Source of the DNA: Deltaproteobacteria bacterium
GTDB taxonomy: Bacteria > Desulfobacterota > Binatia > Binatales > Binataceae
Direction: 5' to 3'
NCBI GenBank assembly: GCA_021794015.1
Contig: JAJYRQ010000034.1
Coordinates: 1 to 35,118 of the forward strand
Length of the DNA stretch: 35,118 nucleotides
The notes under the pieces were generated by a model. That model did not search any database, had not been told where the DNA came from, and saw only the letters and a program-made list of their open reading frames with translations. A program made the translations under genes and the position numbers. Shown in pieces: positions 10,082-19,088 of the stretch. Every line of letters starts with the position of its first letter. Position 1 is the first letter of the stretch.

Positions 10082-10826
10082 CGGTGACTCCCGCCCGCAA
10101 GAGCAGCATCCCGAAGCCGAAGGCCCGATGGCGGCCAAGCCCGCGCCGTAGCAGCGCATCGAAGGCTGCGGCCGACGCCACCTCGAGCACGCCTTCAAGT
10201 GTGGCGTCCGGTCGCTCGCAACGGTGCAGGCCGGCGCGGCCATTCGAGCGGTCGCGGCGCGAAAGCCGTTTGCGCTGGAAGCGGACCAGCTTCGCCCGGC
10301 GCATCCGAGCCGCCGCTCCCCGGCCCAATTCTCCGGCCAGCCATTCGCGGTATACCTCCTGCCGATCGACCGCAATGCCGGCACCGACGCGCAGGCATTG
10401 ATGAATGAAGGCGTCGGTTTCACGGGGGCGCCCGCCTGCTGCGCGCCCACTAATGCGGACCACCGGGCAGACGCGCGCCTCAAAGCCGTAGACAGCACCG
10501 GCGCGCCAGCTCGACGGCATCGCCTTGGAGCAGAGCGAATCGAGATCGACCGCCGAAACGGCCAGCGGGTCGGCGGTTGCGCGCGCCAGCTCGACCAGCG
10601 CCCGATGGTCCCGGCCGGCGTAGCCCAAGACGGTAAGCCTTCGTCCGTTGGCGGGGCGGACGACAAACGGCCTGGGCGCGGCGTCGCCGAAAAGCGCGCG
10701 CGTCGCGGCGTGCAAGACATAGCCGTCGTCCAACAAGCGAAGCGGCAAACTACTGTGCGCGGCAAAACGGATCAGCGCCGGCTGGTCGAACTCGGCACGA
10801 ACCATGAAAAGCTGAGCGTCAGACAT
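10074..10826 (-). CDS. cas6e: Cas6e (CasE), pre-crRNA endoribonuclease
   Basis: The start chosen is the ATG at 10826 (MSDAQLFMVRAEF), which overlaps the cas5e stop by 8 bp and gives 250 residues, longer than E. coli CasE (199). The family cuts the repeat RNA at the 3' base of its hairpin and stays bound as the Cascade head. The C-terminal glycine-rich loop reads GLGRHRAFGFGMLLLR, the RAMP signature of Cas6e. His39 in GYVLHAATRALFG aligns by context with the catalytic His20 of E. coli. A central RRAKLVRFQRKRLSRRDR stretch is very basic, suited to RNA binding. Its substrate is the hairpin repeat of the adjacent array. Confidence 0.93.
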   Translation of the reverse strand: MSDAQLFMVRAEFDQPALIRFAAHSSLPLRLLDDGYVLHAATRALFGDAAPRPFVVRPANGRRLTVLGYAGRDHRALVELARATADPLAVSAVDLDSLCSKAMPSSWRAGAVYGFEARVCPVVRISGRAAGGRPRETDAFIHQCLRVGAGIAVDRQEVYREWLAGELGRGAAARMRRAKLVRFQRKRLSRRDRSNGRAGLHRCERPDATLEGVLEVASAAAFDALLRRGLGRHRAFGFGMLLLRAGVTDA

Positions 10827-11526
10827 CGATGAAATCCTCCACCACAAAGCGGCGGCCGACGTGAATCTGGTTGGTCCAGTCGCGCTCGTCGGTAACCGGC
10901 ACGGCGGCGCGCTCAGACGCTCCCTCGGCTGCGAACCAGGCGCGCAGGCGGCGCTGGTCTGAGGCGCGCGCCGAGAGGGGCGCGCGCGCCAACGCGTCGC
11001 GCAGGTCTGCCGCCTCGATGCGCGACAGGAGAATCGGCGTAGCCGGCAAGCAGGGTTTTCGCCCGATAAAGAGCGGACGCGCCGGCGCCCGCAGTGCGTG
11101 CTCAAGCCGCGCCGCGTCGGGGTCCCGGTTGGGCGGCTCGAGCGCAAGGGCCACGGTGTAGACGCCGTCGGCAAGGTAATCGCGGTAGCGGATGTGGGTG
11201 CCGGTGCGCGTCGCCTCCGCTCCGGCACGCCCTTGGGCGATACCGCGCGTTGTCCAGCCGCGCTGAAGAAACGGCTGCGAGAGGTCCACCGTCTGGTAGT
11301 CGCGAAGCGGTTCACCCGGCTTATCGCAGCGCACAGCGTAACGGAGCCGCTCCTGCAGCGCCTGCAACGCGGCGGCGTCGCGATGGTCGTAGCCGAGCGC
11401 GTTGCCCAGCATCCCGGCAAGCATCGAGCGGGCCGGAAAAAGCCGGGTGACCCCGTTCTGATCGATGATCACGCCGCCGAAAGAGACCAGCGGCGCCTCA
11501 AGCCGCAGGATGAGCGCGTCGATCAT
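10819..11526 (-). CDS. cas5e: Cas5e (CasD), Cascade subunit
   Basis: This 235-residue protein starts MIDALILRLEAPLVSFGG, the typical Cas5e N-terminus (L-x-L-x-A-P-L-x-S-F-G), followed by FPARSMLAGMLGNALGYDH. Cas5e holds the 5' handle of the crRNA at the base of Cascade. Later stretches RYRDYLADGVYTVALAL and PLFIGRKPCLPATP are also family-typical. The ATG overlaps the cas7e stop by 4 bp (ATGA), so the two are translationally coupled. E. coli CasD has 224 residues, so the length is normal. Confidence 0.94.
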   Translation of the reverse strand: MIDALILRLEAPLVSFGGVIIDQNGVTRLFPARSMLAGMLGNALGYDHRDAAALQALQERLRYAVRCDKPGEPLRDYQTVDLSQPFLQRGWTTRGIAQGRAGAEATRTGTHIRYRDYLADGVYTVALALEPPNRDPDAARLEHALRAPARPLFIGRKPCLPATPILLSRIEAADLRDALARAPLSARASDQRRLRAWFAAEGASERAAVPVTDERDWTNQIHVGRRFVVEDFIDV

Positions 11527-12728
11527 TGTGGTTGCTCCTGAATGCGCGCAGCGGTCCAGTTGGCCAGCTCAGCCAGCGAGCGGGCGCGCTCCCCGTCGGT
11601 CAGGACCGGCGCCAGATGGTCGGCCGGGCCGAGCGCTAGCGCCTGGCGCGTGTTGCGGCCGTACGCCCCGTCCAACTCGCCTAGGTGGCGCGAAAGCGCC
11701 TGGTAGGCGTTAGCGACGAGGTCAGGCGCGCTCGGCACCGGCTTTAGGAAAGCGTTGGCAAGCGTGCGCGGCTGCGCGCTTGCCGCCTCGACCAGCATCA
11801 GATGGGCGTAAGCGTGCGGCGCGGTCGAGCCGAGCTTGGCGCCCGGCGATACGGTTGCGACCAGATGGACCATCCGGCGCGTGACCTCGGCGGCAAGCGC
11901 GCGGTCGTCGCCAAGGTTGCGAGTAAGCCCGGGCACGTCGATCACGACGTAGCCGTAGTAAAGGCCGCTGGTCAGTTCGGAGGAGTTGATATGGCCGGCG
12001 CCGAGTTCGGCTTCGGGTCCCTCCTGTCTGAGATCGTCGACCGCCGAAAAGTAGTCGCTCTCGGACTGCTCGGCGTGAACGGTAAAGGCGTGGGCGACGT
12101 GCAGGGCGGCGTCAACGCGGGCGAGCACATCGCCGGTGACCATCCGGCCGAACATCGCGGCGTCCAGGCCGGCTCCGAGCTTGAGTGCGCGGAGGTTTTC
12201 TTTCCGCTTCGGAGTAAAGTGCTTTTTTACCGCCTCGTCGGCAGCCTTGGGGTCCCTGAGATGCGCGCAAATTTCGCGCGCCTCGTCACGCAGGAATTCC
12301 AGTTCGGGACGCCCGAGCACGGTAACCTGATTCGACTCGATGCCCGGCTCGGTCTCGGCGTCGCCCTCGGCCTGTTTTTTCTTGGCGGCCTTGGCCTTGG
12401 CGCTTTCGCCGAGCACCAGCGCCATCATCGCCTCGGTGACGGCACGTGCCACGGCGGCGTCGACCCCGTCCTTCCCGATGAGCGGTTGGCAGACGTGGCG
12501 CTCGAAGCTTAGGCGGGAGCGGACCGAGCCTTGTCCGTCCGCGTAGTTTTTCAGCCCTTGGGCGTCCTCGACCGTGCGCCAGTGGCGCTTGAGGCACTGG
12601 GAAGATATGCGGGTGCGGATCGCGCCGCCAAAGGGGATGCGCTTGGCCAGCCCCGCGTCGTCGCGGTTGAGCAGCGCCGCGGGATATGAAGTGAGCGAGT
12701 GAACTTGAATGAAACGATCGGTAGCCAT
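11523..12728 (-). CDS. cas7e: Cas7e (CasC), Cascade backbone
   Basis: This 401-residue protein starts MATDRFIQVHSLTSYPAALL and continues NRDDAGLAKRIPFGGAIRTR, then ISSQCLKRHWR, the conserved N-terminus of the CasC/Cse4 family. Six copies normally coat the crRNA spacer in Cascade. Another family stretch is GHINSSELTSGLYYGYVVID. Compared with E. coli CasC (363 residues) there is a Lys/Glu-rich insertion around residues 108-125 (ESAKAKAAKKKQAEGDAETE), probably a surface loop. The start codon shares one base with the cse2 stop (TGATG). Confidence 0.96.
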   Translation of the reverse strand: MATDRFIQVHSLTSYPAALLNRDDAGLAKRIPFGGAIRTRISSQCLKRHWRTVEDAQGLKNYADGQGSVRSRLSFERHVCQPLIGKDGVDAAVARAVTEAMMALVLGESAKAKAAKKKQAEGDAETEPGIESNQVTVLGRPELEFLRDEAREICAHLRDPKAADEAVKKHFTPKRKENLRALKLGAGLDAAMFGRMVTGDVLARVDAALHVAHAFTVHAEQSESDYFSAVDDLRQEGPEAELGAGHINSSELTSGLYYGYVVIDVPGLTRNLGDDRALAAEVTRRMVHLVATVSPGAKLGSTAPHAYAHLMLVEAASAQPRTLANAFLKPVPSAPDLVANAYQALSRHLGELDGAYGRNTRQALALGPADHLAPVLTDGERARSLAELANWTAARIQEQPQ

Positions 12729-13270
12729 CAGTCCTTCTCCTTTGCTTTGCGTTCGTCTTGGAAAACCACCTTGTAGTAATCGTTGGCAATCCTTTGGCGC
12801 ACGCTCTGTTCGTCGGAGCGTCCGTCGCTAAGAACGAGCCGGGCCAGGTCGATCGGGTTGGCCGGCTGGGCCTTGCTTGCCAGTTGATGGGTGATCGAGC
12901 GGATGGCGTCGAAGAGTGTTTCGCCGCTTGCGCGCAAGAGCTTGTTAAGACGCAGTTCGGAGACGCCGGCCTCTGCGAGGGCTTGGCCGAGGTGTGTACC
13001 CGGATCGCGCGGGTCGGCAAGCTGGGCCGTCGCGCGCAGGATTACCGCCCAGCGTCGCAGCGCCTCGTCACGGCCTGGTCCACCCGGCGGCAGATGGCCC
13101 GGGTCAAGCCGGGTCACGACGATCCGCCAGAAAGCCGGACCGCCAGGGTCGTCAGGCGTAAGCCGGTGTAATTCGGCAAGCGTGCCGGTGTCTGCCTCGG
13201 CCAGCTCAGCGGCAATTCTGCCGACGAGCGAGGCGAGCGAGGCGGTTTCAGTTGTCGGTTCGAGGTTCAT
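12728..13270 (-). CDS. cse2: Cse2 (CasB), Cascade small subunit
   Basis: The frame is open well upstream, but the ATG at 13270 (MNLEPTTETASLASLVGRI) has a good ribosome-binding site (GGAGAAAG, 3 nt before it) and gives 180 residues, close to E. coli CasB (160). The protein is helical, with PAFWRIVVTRLDPG, RRWAVILRATAQL and SELRLNKLLRASGETLFDAI typical of the family. Two Cse2 copies stabilise the R-loop on the non-target strand. The start lies 23 bp inside cse1, so the genes are coupled. The C-terminus is charged (KVVFQDERKAKEKD). Confidence 0.93.
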   Translation of the reverse strand: MNLEPTTETASLASLVGRIAAELAEADTGTLAELHRLTPDDPGGPAFWRIVVTRLDPGHLPPGGPGRDEALRRWAVILRATAQLADPRDPGTHLGQALAEAGVSELRLNKLLRASGETLFDAIRSITHQLASKAQPANPIDLARLVLSDGRSDEQSVRQRIANDYYKVVFQDERKAKEKD

Positions 13271-14816
13271 CGCTTTCTCCCTCCTGTCCGGTGAATTCAC
13301 CGGCGGCGGCGCGCATCCGATGCGCGGCACCGTTGAAGACACGGTCGGCGGCGGCGCGAGCGCGAAAGCGACGCGCGGCCGGAGTCGGCGCGGACTCCTT
13401 GGCCTGTTCGAGGGTCTGGCGGGCAAAGTCAAGCAGCCGCTTGAGCCATTTGACGCGCGAAGCCTCGGGACTCAACTCGATATCCGCGAACAACTCGGGG
13501 AAGAAGACGCGGTCGACTTCGCGGTCGAAAGGTTCGGCAAACGGCTCGATTCGCTTGTCGCGGTAGTCGAGCTTTTCGGGGCCTGCCTGCAGCAGCGCCG
13601 CCAGCGCTGGTCTGAGCGCCTTCTTGGGTACCTCCTTCACCTGATCGAGGCGTTGCTTCGAAAGCGCGCCAAGCCGGCGGCGGCCCTCCTCGGTGGCAAG
13701 CAGTGAGCGCGCCTTGGGCGGGATCGGGATGAACCGTTCGTGGTAGCCTTCGGTCTTACCCTGCTCGCGGGCGAAAAGCTGGCAGAAAAGCAGCGGCTCG
13801 TCGCCGTCAACACCCTGTACTTTGCTTGCGCGGCTAGGTTTATACACTCCGCTAAAGAGGATCTCCTGAAGTGTTTCATAGTGTAGATCGTGCGCCGTGA
13901 GCGCAGCGGCGTCCTCGACCTTAACGGGTACCCACAGATCGCCCAAGTTGCCCTTTTGCTCCTCGGCTGCGATCCGCGCGGCCTTTGAGGTGGTCCAGCG
14001 GGCGGCTATGGCATCGTGGTCGCCGGTCAGCCTGATCCGCCGGCAAATTTCGATGAAAAACGGGTCCAGGTCGGTTATCGCAAGTTGCTCCCGACCGTCC
14101 CATCGCTCAAGCCAGAGCAGGGACCTCCCGGTCTCGAGGTCGAGGCTGCAGTCGCTGGCGATTTGCCCCCGCGCGGCGAGCAAAAGGTTGGCGTCGCGGA
14201 TAAAGCGGGTTGGCCAGGCCAGATCGCGCGCCGCGGCAAACGAAGGGCGATTGCTGTAGCCCTTATTCATACGGGCAATCCCGTAGTTGTCCTTTCCGCT
14301 GTAGCCCTGCATGGTTTGGAGCGCCACCAGGGCAAAGACCCAATGCTCGGGGCGAGGCGCCGCGATCCGTTCCATCTTGACGTCGTGGTTCTTGGCGGTC
14401 TGGAGCAGGTCGATGGCATCGGGCGTGTCCGTCGCGTTGTCGTCCTTCCAGCCATCCAGCGACCCTTCCGGGACCGGCGGCTGCATGAAAGCAGGCATTC
14501 TCAAGTCCTCCACGACAAGACACCACGGCTCGTCGCGAGCGTCCGTGAGCGCGCGCAGCGCCTGCTGCCAATTCGCCGCCGCGCCAATCGCCGAGACGTC
14601 CCCCCTGCCCTGGCTGTGTGCGGCAAGCGCGGCGACTTGAACCAGGAAGGCGTGCCAGGGATGAAACTGGTAGGCCTGAAGCGCGGCGAATTCGAGCTGC
14701 TCACCGGAAGCCAGCGCAGCCAGCACCTCGGGCAGCGAGAGCGTTTGCGGCGGGCTGCTGCCTGCGGTCACCTTAATCAGGCGCTCGGCCAACAGGTTGT
14801 AGCGATTTTCAGGCAT
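13248..14816 (-). CDS. cse1: Cse1 / Cas8e (CasA), Cascade large subunit
   Basis: This 522-residue protein starts MPENRYNLLAERLIKVTAG and continues LSLPEVLAALASGEQ and FAALQAYQFHPWHAFLVQVA, the standard opening of CasA (502 residues in E. coli). In the family it recognises the PAM, opens the target and recruits Cas3. MQPPVPEG and LLQTAKNHDVKMERI with PEHWVFALVALQTMQGYSG are also family blocks. Its ATG overlaps the cas3 stop by 8 bp and has a ribosome-binding site (GGGGAAGGA) about 10 nt upstream. A C-terminal four-helix-bundle region follows from roughly residue 390. No truncation or frameshift is seen. Confidence 0.95.
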   Translation of the reverse strand: MPENRYNLLAERLIKVTAGSSPPQTLSLPEVLAALASGEQLEFAALQAYQFHPWHAFLVQVAALAAHSQGRGDVSAIGAAANWQQALRALTDARDEPWCLVVEDLRMPAFMQPPVPEGSLDGWKDDNATDTPDAIDLLQTAKNHDVKMERIAAPRPEHWVFALVALQTMQGYSGKDNYGIARMNKGYSNRPSFAAARDLAWPTRFIRDANLLLAARGQIASDCSLDLETGRSLLWLERWDGREQLAITDLDPFFIEICRRIRLTGDHDAIAARWTTSKAARIAAEEQKGNLGDLWVPVKVEDAAALTAHDLHYETLQEILFSGVYKPSRASKVQGVDGDEPLLFCQLFAREQGKTEGYHERFIPIPPKARSLLATEEGRRRLGALSKQRLDQVKEVPKKALRPALAALLQAGPEKLDYRDKRIEPFAEPFDREVDRVFFPELFADIELSPEASRVKWLKRLLDFARQTLEQAKESAPTPAARRFRARAAADRVFNGAAHRMRAAAGEFTGQEGESDEPRTDN

Positions 14817-17496
14817 CGGCTAAATCCTCCCCTTCGCCAATCGATGTAGCCTCGGCAAGGCGCAAGCCCAGCCGGTCATATACATAGTCTCCGAGGCCGA
14901 AACGGAAACGAATCGCGCCCGCCTCGGCCGTTACCTGCTCAGGATGGGCCTCGGCGTCCGCGCCGCGCACAAGCCATCCGGGAATCATTAGCCGGCGATG
15001 TGAGAGGCCGAACGGTCCGGGAATCGCGTCGGCGAACTCCACGATCCGGTCGTCCTCGCCCAAGCGGGTGCGGATATGGGCCTCAAGGCGGGGCGGAAAC
15101 CGACACTCGCTTAGCGGCTCATCGCGGGCGACCACGTTGAGGCCGGCCAGCCCGTGCGTGGCGATCATTTTTCCCACGACGGTCTGCTCGTGCTTGCGCC
15201 ATTTTTGGCCAAGCTGCTTAACGATCTCTTTCAGCGCCTCGGGATGCGTCGCGCCCTCGACCAGCCGACGGTTCGTCGCGGGAATCTCAAGTATTGGTTG
15301 AGCTTCGAGCAGACGCCATGTTGCCTCGATTACGCGCAGGTCTTCGTAGACGGTGCCAAGGCCATGTTCGCCGCGCGCCTCGCCTGTGCGGTTGATTAAC
15401 GGCGTGAGGTCCCGTGCTGCAGGGGTAAGCACGAGAACGCGGGCCGTGGAAAACCCCGTCGGACGTGCGCGTCTAGGGTCACGATGAAGCCTGCCGATCC
15501 GCTGAAGCATCACGTCAATCGGGCAGAGATCGGTGAGCATCAGGTCGGCGTCGATATCGACGCTTTGCTGGACGGTCTGGGTGGCAGCGAGCAGGCATGG
15601 TGTATGCGCGGATTTGCCAAAGCGTTGCTCCAGCGTGTGGTCGAGCAGCCGGCGGTCGGCCGGGGCGAAACGCGCGTGATGGGGTGCGATGGTCCGGTTT
15701 ACGGAGAAGAGCGGCCCGGGCTCGACGCCGGCGAGAGCTTCCACGGCGATTTGCGTGGCGACGCAGTCGCGCACCGTGTTGCGGACGACCAGCACGCGGG
15801 CGCCGCTTGAGGCCGCCTTAAGCGCAAGCTCGGCAAGCGCTCGGTGGTCTTCTGCAAGCGGCTTAAGCTCAACTGTAACGGTCTTCGGCGCCACGTTGCC
15901 TGAAAGCGCGATGCGCCGCACGGCAGCATCCTGGCCGGCGACATTCGTTACGAGGGGATAGGGAAACTTTTCCGCCTCGGCCAGCGGCGGGATTTTAATT
16001 TTCGAGCCGGCGGGCAAAGCTGTGCCGGCCAACCCAGCCGCCGCAGACGAGCCCAGCGTCGCCGAGAGCAAAAGCGCATGGCCGCCGGCTGCCAGGTGAA
16101 AACGCAGCACCTCCTGCAGCACCCGCGCCATATAGGTGTCGGAAGCGTGCACCTCGTCCACGACCAGGAGCTGGCGCAAAAGCGAAGTCGCGCGCAGATG
16201 CGAATGCGCCACCATCAGCGCCGAGAGCAGCGCCTGGTCGACCGTACCGACGCCGACCGCGGCGGCAAGGTAGCGCTTGGGATGCTCGCCGGCCCATCGG
16301 CGATAACGCAAGCGCGCCTGCTCGTCGTCATTCCACAGAGTCTCGAACGGCGCCAGGAGTTCGGCTTGCGATCCCTGATCTTGGTCGTCGAGCGGCAGGT
16401 AGCCGGGCACGGCCAGGACGACCGGCGGGCGCGCCGCCGCGTCAGGAAAGGCGCGCGCGACGGCTTCGCTTATCCGGCGATGCATCTGGACGGCTGCGGT
16501 GCGAGTGGGCAGGGCAAAGTAGATGCCGTCGATTGCGCCGGCGTCGAAAAGCTTAAAGAAGTGCGCCAAGGCGGCCTCGGTCTTGCCCGAGCCGGTCTCG
16601 CTTTCGAGAATCACAAGCTGGCCGCCCGGCTCGACTGGCAGATTGCTGAGCGTGCGCTGCGCTTCATTCAGGGCAAAGAAGCCGAAGACGAACGGCAATT
16701 CGGGCCGCCGGGAGTCACGCGCCGCGCGCGCGGCCGACGGGTCAAGCCCAATACGCCGAAGCAGCGTCGAGGCTTGCTCGCGAGCAAACGCGATACGGTC
16801 GGGATCGCCTTCCTCGCTGAAACGGAAGACCGACTCATCCGAGCCCAGCCAGTCGGCCAGCGTAACCAGCCCCGAGAAGGCATGCTGAAAGCGTGGCGTC
16901 GAAGGTAGCGGCGATGCGTCGGCGGCGAAGGCGGCCGGGAACCGGCGGCGGACGCTTGCGCTAAGGCGTGCGATACCTTCGAACGGGTCGCGCCCGTCGC
17001 GAGAAGGACGCCAGAGCTGGAGATAGTCGGCGGAATTTTCGCCCGGCGGCACCGGCTTGCCGTGGTGGGCAAGCGCGGCCAAAAGCAGCTCAAGCCCCTT
17101 GTCGTCTTCAGCCCAGCACGCAATCTCATCCAGGCCCATCGCCCGGCGGAGCTGTTGCTGCCCTGCTCCTCCGAGCTCACCGAACAGCGACATGATCGGG
17201 GCGACGTGTCCAGCTACGGGTTTGCGGCCCGGGTCGGCCTTGTTCTGAAAGCCCAGGTTGAATTTGCCGCCGTCATGAAAGCCGACAAGTGCCGAGAGCC
17301 GCTGAGTGTCGGATTTGCTTAAGTCGGCGCGGCCGCCCAACCGCGCTAGGCGCCGGCGGATAAGGCTGTGACGCAGGAGCGCCTCGCAGCAGGCGGCCAC
17401 GTCGGCGCAGTGGTCGATAAGCGGATGCCATTCGAGGACCGAGCCGTCGTCGGCCTGCTTAAGCTTGCCCCAGAAATCTTTAGGCCTGCCTTTCAT
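14809..17496 (-). CDS. cas3: Cas3 HD nuclease-helicase, type I-E
   Basis: Cas3 degrades the DNA strand displaced by Cascade. The frame is open further upstream, but MKGRPKDFWGKLKQ at the ATG at 17496 is the family-like start, giving 895 residues. The HD domain shows His24 (EWHPLIDH), His74-Asp75 (GFHDGGK) and the HHGKP motif near 144, followed by the usual LADWLGSDES stretch. The helicase domain has Walker A ETGSGKT (about 300-306), DEVH (447-450), LLLSAT (475-480) and motif VI QRIGRLHRD (665-673). All nuclease and ATPase residues look intact, so the system should be able to interfere. There is no obvious Shine-Dalgarno before this ATG. It is the first gene of the operon, divergent from the membrane protein at 17934. 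Confidence 0.95.
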   Translation of the reverse strand: MKGRPKDFWGKLKQADDGSVLEWHPLIDHCADVAACCEALLRHSLIRRRLARLGGRADLSKSDTQRLSALVGFHDGGKFNLGFQNKADPGRKPVAGHVAPIMSLFGELGGAGQQQLRRAMGLDEIACWAEDDKGLELLLAALAHHGKPVPPGENSADYLQLWRPSRDGRDPFEGIARLSASVRRRFPAAFAADASPLPSTPRFQHAFSGLVTLADWLGSDESVFRFSEEGDPDRIAFAREQASTLLRRIGLDPSAARAARDSRRPELPFVFGFFALNEAQRTLSNLPVEPGGQLVILESETGSGKTEAALAHFFKLFDAGAIDGIYFALPTRTAAVQMHRRISEAVARAFPDAAARPPVVLAVPGYLPLDDQDQGSQAELLAPFETLWNDDEQARLRYRRWAGEHPKRYLAAAVGVGTVDQALLSALMVAHSHLRATSLLRQLLVVDEVHASDTYMARVLQEVLRFHLAAGGHALLLSATLGSSAAAGLAGTALPAGSKIKIPPLAEAEKFPYPLVTNVAGQDAAVRRIALSGNVAPKTVTVELKPLAEDHRALAELALKAASSGARVLVVRNTVRDCVATQIAVEALAGVEPGPLFSVNRTIAPHHARFAPADRRLLDHTLEQRFGKSAHTPCLLAATQTVQQSVDIDADLMLTDLCPIDVMLQRIGRLHRDPRRARPTGFSTARVLVLTPAARDLTPLINRTGEARGEHGLGTVYEDLRVIEATWRLLEAQPILEIPATNRRLVEGATHPEALKEIVKQLGQKWRKHEQTVVGKMIATHGLAGLNVVARDEPLSECRFPPRLEAHIRTRLGEDDRIVEFADAIPGPFGLSHRRLMIPGWLVRGADAEAHPEQVTAEAGAIRFRFGLGDYVYDRLGLRLAEATSIGEGEDLADA

Positions 17497-17933
17497 GGGA
17501 GTGGACACCCGCGGGCGGAAAGCCGCAGCAAGCATTGCTACACACAAAGGCGCTTCGCAGCAAACGGCCGCGAAGATGGCGCAAGCGCGCTCCTCCCATC
17601 GCGCCAAGGCCCGAAGCCTGCTCCCAGCGGCAACACCTGGAGCCTCCGGCTGTATCCCACAGCATCAACGAAAGCCGGCCCTGTTGCCAAAGGAGATGGG
17701 AGAAACTGCGGCGCCGACCGGCGTAAAAGGTATCGCAGCGCCCGGCCCCGCACACCGCGGCGCGGCAAGAGCCGTAAAAACGTTAGTTCCCGGCGCTCGC
17801 CTCTCTGGCCGGATGACCCACGGCCGCCGGCTCACGAGCAGTCAGTTGAAACAACCCAGTGGCATTCGTCTTGCTGCACCCTCCTACGGGTGACCTATCC
17901 GATTGGCGCCGATGGCGCCAAGGAGGCGAGCCA
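17497..17933. other. Divergent intergenic region between cas3 and the membrane-protein gene
   Basis: This 437-bp stretch must contain the start region of the cas operon (minus) and of the plus-strand gene. Several frames are open across it because of the high GC content, but none resembles a known protein. Near its right end is an 8-bp perfect inverted repeat, TTGGCGCC-GAT-GGCGCCAA (17903-17921). I could not identify convincing -35/-10 pairs for cas3. Confidence 0.5.
17903..17921 (+). promoter_or_regulatory. Inverted repeat abutting a Shine-Dalgarno
   Basis: TTGGCGCC and GGCGCCAA form a perfect 8-bp palindrome with a 3-bp centre. The right arm's last AA runs into AAGGAGG, the ribosome-binding site of the gene starting at 17934. 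It could be an operator or an RNA hairpin that masks the site. The structure is seen; its role is inferred. Confidence 0.4.
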
Positions 17934-19088
17934 ATGCACCGGAGCAAGAGCTGCATCGCGACACTCGGCGCAGGGGCGTGGCTGGCAGGTGGCCTGACAA
18001 TGGGCGTTTGCCTGCTCGCACTCAGAACAGCCAGCGGCGGGGCGTCCAAGCCGATTCCCTGGGCCGCAATCCGAGCAGGCGGCGTAGGCGGGACCGCTGC
18101 CGGCTTTGCGCAGTCGCCGCTCGGCGTTTACCTGGTCGCCTGCCTGATTGGGCTCGCGCTCGTGGGAGCGGTGATGGCACTGATGCTCGGCGCGGCAGAA
18201 CGCGAACCGGAGTTGACGTGGCCGCTCTTTCTTTTCGGTTCGGCCTTTCAGGTGTTTATCAGCGCAGTGCTTCTGTTGGACGGTCCGAGCCAGCCGCTGG
18301 CGCTGCCCTGGTGGAAGGCTATGACGGGCGTGTTGGCAGGCGCCGGGATAACGCAGGGGTTGTTGGTGAGCGGATTTCCCGCGGCCCGGCGCGCGTTATC
18401 GCTGCCTGCGGTCGAGGCCTTGATGGAAGGTGCGCAGGCTGGTGCGATGGGCGGGGTGGCCGGTTTGGTTTGGTTTGCTGTTTCCGGCCGGCTTAACGGC
18501 GGCGGACTTAGGGCTCCCGCGCTGCTTGGAGCAACGCTGTTCGGCTCGTGGCACGGTCTTGGCGCAGGCGGGGCGGCGCCGGCGCTTCTCGCGGCGGGGT
18601 TTATCGCGGCGCTACTCTTCGGAATCGGCGCCGGGCTGGGGCTGATGCTGGCTGAGTGGCAGCCGGCATTCCTGCTCGCCCTGCTGGCGTTTTGCGCTGT
18701 TTCGCAGTTCCAGGTAGTGGGGCTGGTTTCAGCGCTCAGCGTATCGTCGGTTCCCCGTTTCGCCGTGGTGCAGGTTGTCGGGGCGGACCTCGTTGCGCTG
18801 GGGACGATTGCGCTTTTCCTCTGGAGTCGCCACCAACGGCTGGTGGCCCGTCTGGCAAGCCGCATGGCTTGGTTTCGAAGCGGCGCGGAGTTAAACGCGA
18901 TCGAGGTAATGTGCCCCGAAACCCGCCAGCCGGCATTGGTGACGGGCGCCATGCGGGCGCAAGAGCCGGCCTTCGGCCCGGCGCACGCTCCGGGCGGCTT
19001 GCGCGCCTGCTCGCAATGGGACCTTTTCCCGTTCTGCGCGCGAAGCTGCATGAAAGGGCTCGTGGCGGCGCGTCCTCAATCGGCGTAA
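17934..19088 (+). CDS. Polytopic membrane protein of unknown function
   Basis: I do not recognise this family. The start is the ATG at 17934, with a strong AAGGAGG site 7 nt upstream, giving 384 residues. From about residue 10 to 315 there are about nine hydrophobic segments rich in Gly and Ala, for example GVYLVACLIGLALVGAVMAL and LLAAGFIAALLFGIGAGLGL, so it should be an integral inner-membrane protein. The C-terminal ~65 residues are soluble and carry cysteines in the pattern MCPETRQPALV ... ACSQWDLFPFCARSC, which could bind a metal. It lies divergently beside cas3 and is the only plus-strand gene between the array and the toxin-antitoxin pair. A link to CRISPR is possible but rests on position only. 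Its 3' end overlaps the truncated pdxA by 13 bp. Confidence 0.7.
   Translation: MHRSKSCIATLGAGAWLAGGLTMGVCLLALRTASGGASKPIPWAAIRAGGVGGTAAGFAQSPLGVYLVACLIGLALVGAVMALMLGAAEREPELTWPLFLFGSAFQVFISAVLLLDGPSQPLALPWWKAMTGVLAGAGITQGLLVSGFPAARRALSLPAVEALMEGAQAGAMGGVAGLVWFAVSGRLNGGGLRAPALLGATLFGSWHGLGAGGAAPALLAAGFIAALLFGIGAGLGLMLAEWQPAFLLALLAFCAVSQFQVVGLVSALSVSSVPRFAVVQVVGADLVALGTIALFLWSRHQRLVARLASRMAWFRSGAELNAIEVMCPETRQPALVTGAMRAQEPAFGPAHAPGGLRACSQWDLFPFCARSCMKGLVAARPQSA

Noticed and set aside
10082..10765. Apparent N-terminal extension of Cas1
   Set aside because: It is the cas6e gene read in another frame; Cas1 homology starts at 10081.
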